DNA of 64,000 nt from Certhia americana (lineage: Eukaryota > Chordata > Aves > Passeriformes > Certhiidae). The position numbers and the translations under genes are program-made. Each line of letters starts with the position of its first letter. Within the stretch, counting starts at the first letter, position 1. The notes under the pieces were generated by a model, which was not told the origin of the DNA, ran no database searches, and worked only from the letters and a program-made list of their open reading frames with translations. Below, in pieces: positions 61,900 to 64,000 of the stretch. The DNA lies in NCBI GenBank assembly GCA_018697195.1, contig CM031878.1, positions 1,047,109 to 1,111,108 of the forward strand, given 5' to 3'.

Positions 61900-62363
61900 A
61901 ACAGAGTCAAAGAAGTGGAAAAGAAAGGCTGAAAAGCCTCATCCGCTGCTCGTCCTCTAACAAACTGGGTGCAACTACAAATAAATCCCCAAAACATGCT
62001 ACTGGAACTGGGACACAGGGTAGGGCAAAGAAATCATAAACCATACGTATCTTGAAAAAAAACCCAGTACCTTTGTAAACTCCCTATAAATCATTATCAA
62101 CACACCTAGCAAAATAGCAACCCGAATCCATGCCCCTCTACTTGCCAGGGACAATACTGGAGCTGTCTGTGGACAGAAAACAAGCCTAGGGACCAGAAAG
62201 GTATTAACATCTCACGCAGGCTTTGGGACCAGAGAGACATCAAGGCCTCCACCCAGAGAGACATTATAAACTCAAGCAACATGGTGGGTACTGACTCCTT
62301 AATCCCAATACAAAGTGAGTAAAACCAACATGCAATCAATACAGTATTTTTCTACTTTCTCGA

Positions 62364-62381
62364 GTCCCTCATTTGCTACCA
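62364..62381 (-). other. Candidate ERV primer-binding site
   Basis: On the - strand TGGTAGCAAATGAGGGAC begins seven bases after the proposed LTR end. A TGG-initial 18-mer there is what a primer-binding site looks like. I could not match it to a specific tRNA 3' end. Confidence 0.35.
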
Positions 62382-62388
62382 AACTATT

Positions 62389-63011
62389 TGTCCTTGTTTG
62401 GGACATATTTGGGAGGAAACTTCCCAAAGGGGTCTCCTCTAAAAAACAAATTCCAGCAGCCCCTCCTGCAACCAGCTCCGGAGAAAATTAGAAAAAAACC
62501 CTGTTTATTTCACAAGCAAAGTACTCACAAGTGTAAAAATAAAAATAATATTAAATGATAAAACCTCTCATTGGTCTGAAGAGAGGGAAAAATCAGAGTC
62601 CTTCTGCGGCTCAGTCTCTCCAGGGCTCAGCCTGGTATCCAGGCCTGGTGTGCAGCTTGGGTGGGGACCCGGGCGATTGTCCTGATGTCCCAGACTGGAA
62701 GAAAACTGAACAGTTCCAGAGGGGAAAAAATCCCCACAGCCCTGGGAAAACTTTTCTTGCCATGGCTAATAAGGAAAAGCAGCAAAAAAAGCAAAGAACT
62801 CCCAGTCTGTCTCTTGCTCTAACTGCTGTGAGCTCAGAGAGAACTGAACTTTTACATCTATGTTTGGTGTACAAGCCATGAAAAAATATCACTGCTCCCC
62901 CCACCCCTCTGTCTCTCTCTCTGGGCTAGTTTCAAGCTACAGGATTGCTCCTGGGCACACAGCATATCAGGCGACAGGGGATACGCTGCATCATAAAATT
63001 ACCCCAGGACA
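62389..63011 (-). mobile_element. 5' LTR of the truncated ERV
   Basis: Read on the - strand, the block starts TGTCCTGGGG and ends ACAAGGACA, giving TG...CA ends about 623 bp apart. It has an AATAAA on the - strand at 62504-62509, about 115 bases before its 3' end. Viral gag-like sequence follows immediately. There is no second LTR in the window to confirm the boundaries. Confidence 0.6.
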
Positions 63012-64000
63012 CCTGCTCAGGAACTTAATTTGAAGCTGGTTTGAAGCTTTATCACTATTAAGAAAATATTAATGAAATGTGTTTTTCCTGACCACTTAGA
63101 CTTTGCTAGTGAATAACCATAATAAAGCATATTAAAGTTTTAAAAACTGTTCAGTGACGTTGGTCGTCTTTTCCGTCTCTCTCGGGTAAAAAAGTTCTCT
63201 GAGTAAGGTTGACATCTCTTTTCTTGGGAAAGCACAGTTGTTTGGAGCAAGGTTCTTGTCCTGGATTGTCACAGCTACAGGACTTTGAACCAAGGCTTCA
63301 AAGCTGAGAGCAGTCTTTGATGTTGCATTAGCTGTTGTTCCATTAACTGTAATTGGGATTAAATCTAGTTAGCTGGCAGAAGAAAAATGAATGACAATGG
63401 ATATGTAGAGATGTCAGACCTCAGTGCTCTTTATCTTCCCCCCCATGTAGAAGATCTAGTCTGAATGGATTTGATAAAGCCCAGTTGCTTGTCTTGTTTC
63501 TTTTGGAATAGTATCCAAAGTGTCTATGGGCATAGACATTCTGGCCTTACTGTTTTCCCAGCAGGGGAAGGTGAAACAAAGCAAGCTTCTGACACTCTTG
63601 ATTTTTCTGTTAGCAGCATCATTTTTTCTCTATTTGCTTGCCTAAAACTATACTAAGGTATCATAAAGAATTTATGCCTCATGAATTAATTGAGTTTATG
63701 AGCAATGTGTACCTGAGGCTGCAAATTCAGTTTGATTTTAAAACTTACTCTGCTTTAAAGTCTAGTTTGTTTGCCTTTTCATTTTGAAGTAAAATTCCAA
63801 GAACAGCTGTTGTGTACTTAGTGTGGAGGATTATTAAATGTAGGTTGCCAGCAGTTGCAGTTTATCTTTGGGTAAAGAGTTGGATGCTCTCCAGGGGTTC
63901 ATATTTAATCTTGGAGAGAAGTTGCTTGGAAGATAGACACCTTTGATCAAGGGGAGACCAGACGTGCACCCAATTTCTGAGGAAACTGGAGCAGAGGCAG
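63012..64000. other. Downstream flank, nothing recognised
   Basis: AT-rich sequence after the ERV LTR to the window end. No gene or repeat is recognised. Confidence 0.5.

Larger units (their letters stand above)
60060..63011 (-). mobile_element. Truncated endogenous retrovirus: 5' LTR, gag and start of protease
   Basis: On the - strand the order is LTR (63011-62389), leader, broken gag frames, then the start of a retropepsin-like region ending near 60060. Reverse transcriptase, integrase, envelope and the 3' LTR are absent. The element looks ERVL-like by its gag, but the class is not certain. It lies about 2 kb downstream of the SMAD2 polyadenylation site in opposite orientation. The lower boundary is estimated from where recognisable viral sequence stops. 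Confidence 0.75.

Noticed and set aside
62555..62904. Frames of about 100 codons on both strands
   Set aside because: They lie inside the ERV LTR, overlap each other, and show no domain.

Overview
The window is vertebrate nuclear DNA, almost certainly from a bird and probably a passerine. At least ten CR1 LINE fragments are scattered through it, with the 'TCATAGAATCATAGAAT'-type 3' ends typical of avian genomes. There are also two retroviral LTR elements of a kind common in songbirds. It holds one recognisable protein-coding gene, SMAD2, complete and on the + strand. SMAD2 is Z-linked in chicken, so this is plausibly Z-chromosome sequence, but the window alone cannot show that.

Layout. Positions 1 to about 7,400 are upstream flank with six CR1 fragments; the last is GC-rich, carries a 39-bp tandem duplication and abuts the promoter. 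Positions about 7,440-8,150 are a CpG island with five CCAAT boxes and several GC boxes, no TATA box, and the noncoding exon 1. Intron 1 (10.8 kb) leads to exon 2, which holds the start codon at 18,861. Intron 2 (22 kb) is mostly unique sequence. The remaining nine coding exons run from 41,148 to 56,060, followed by a 3' UTR of about 1.84 kb ending at an AATAAA at 57,879. A degenerate endogenous retrovirus (LTR, gag, start of protease) lies on the - strand at about 60,060-63,011.

The ten coding exons splice cleanly (all GT-AG, phases consistent) into a 466-residue SMAD2, a TGF-beta/activin/nodal receptor-activated transcription factor. It has an N-terminal MH1 domain, a linker with a PPGY motif and Ser-Pro sites, an MH2 domain and the C-terminal SSMS phosphorylation motif. 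The 90-bp cassette exon 3 that separates full-length SMAD2 from the DNA-binding, SMAD3-like splice form is intact, and both forms keep frame. The protein is one residue shorter than the 467-residue human form because a Ser codon is missing right after the initiator Met.

The most notable observations are a roughly 1-kb LTR inserted in the last intron, ending only about 29 bp before the exon 11 acceptor; the missing N-terminal Ser codon; the CCAAT cluster next to a CR1; and the ERV remnant whose protease active-site Asp codon has become Asn. I found no undescribed multi-gene system. Most long open frames elsewhere look like chance or lie inside repeats.
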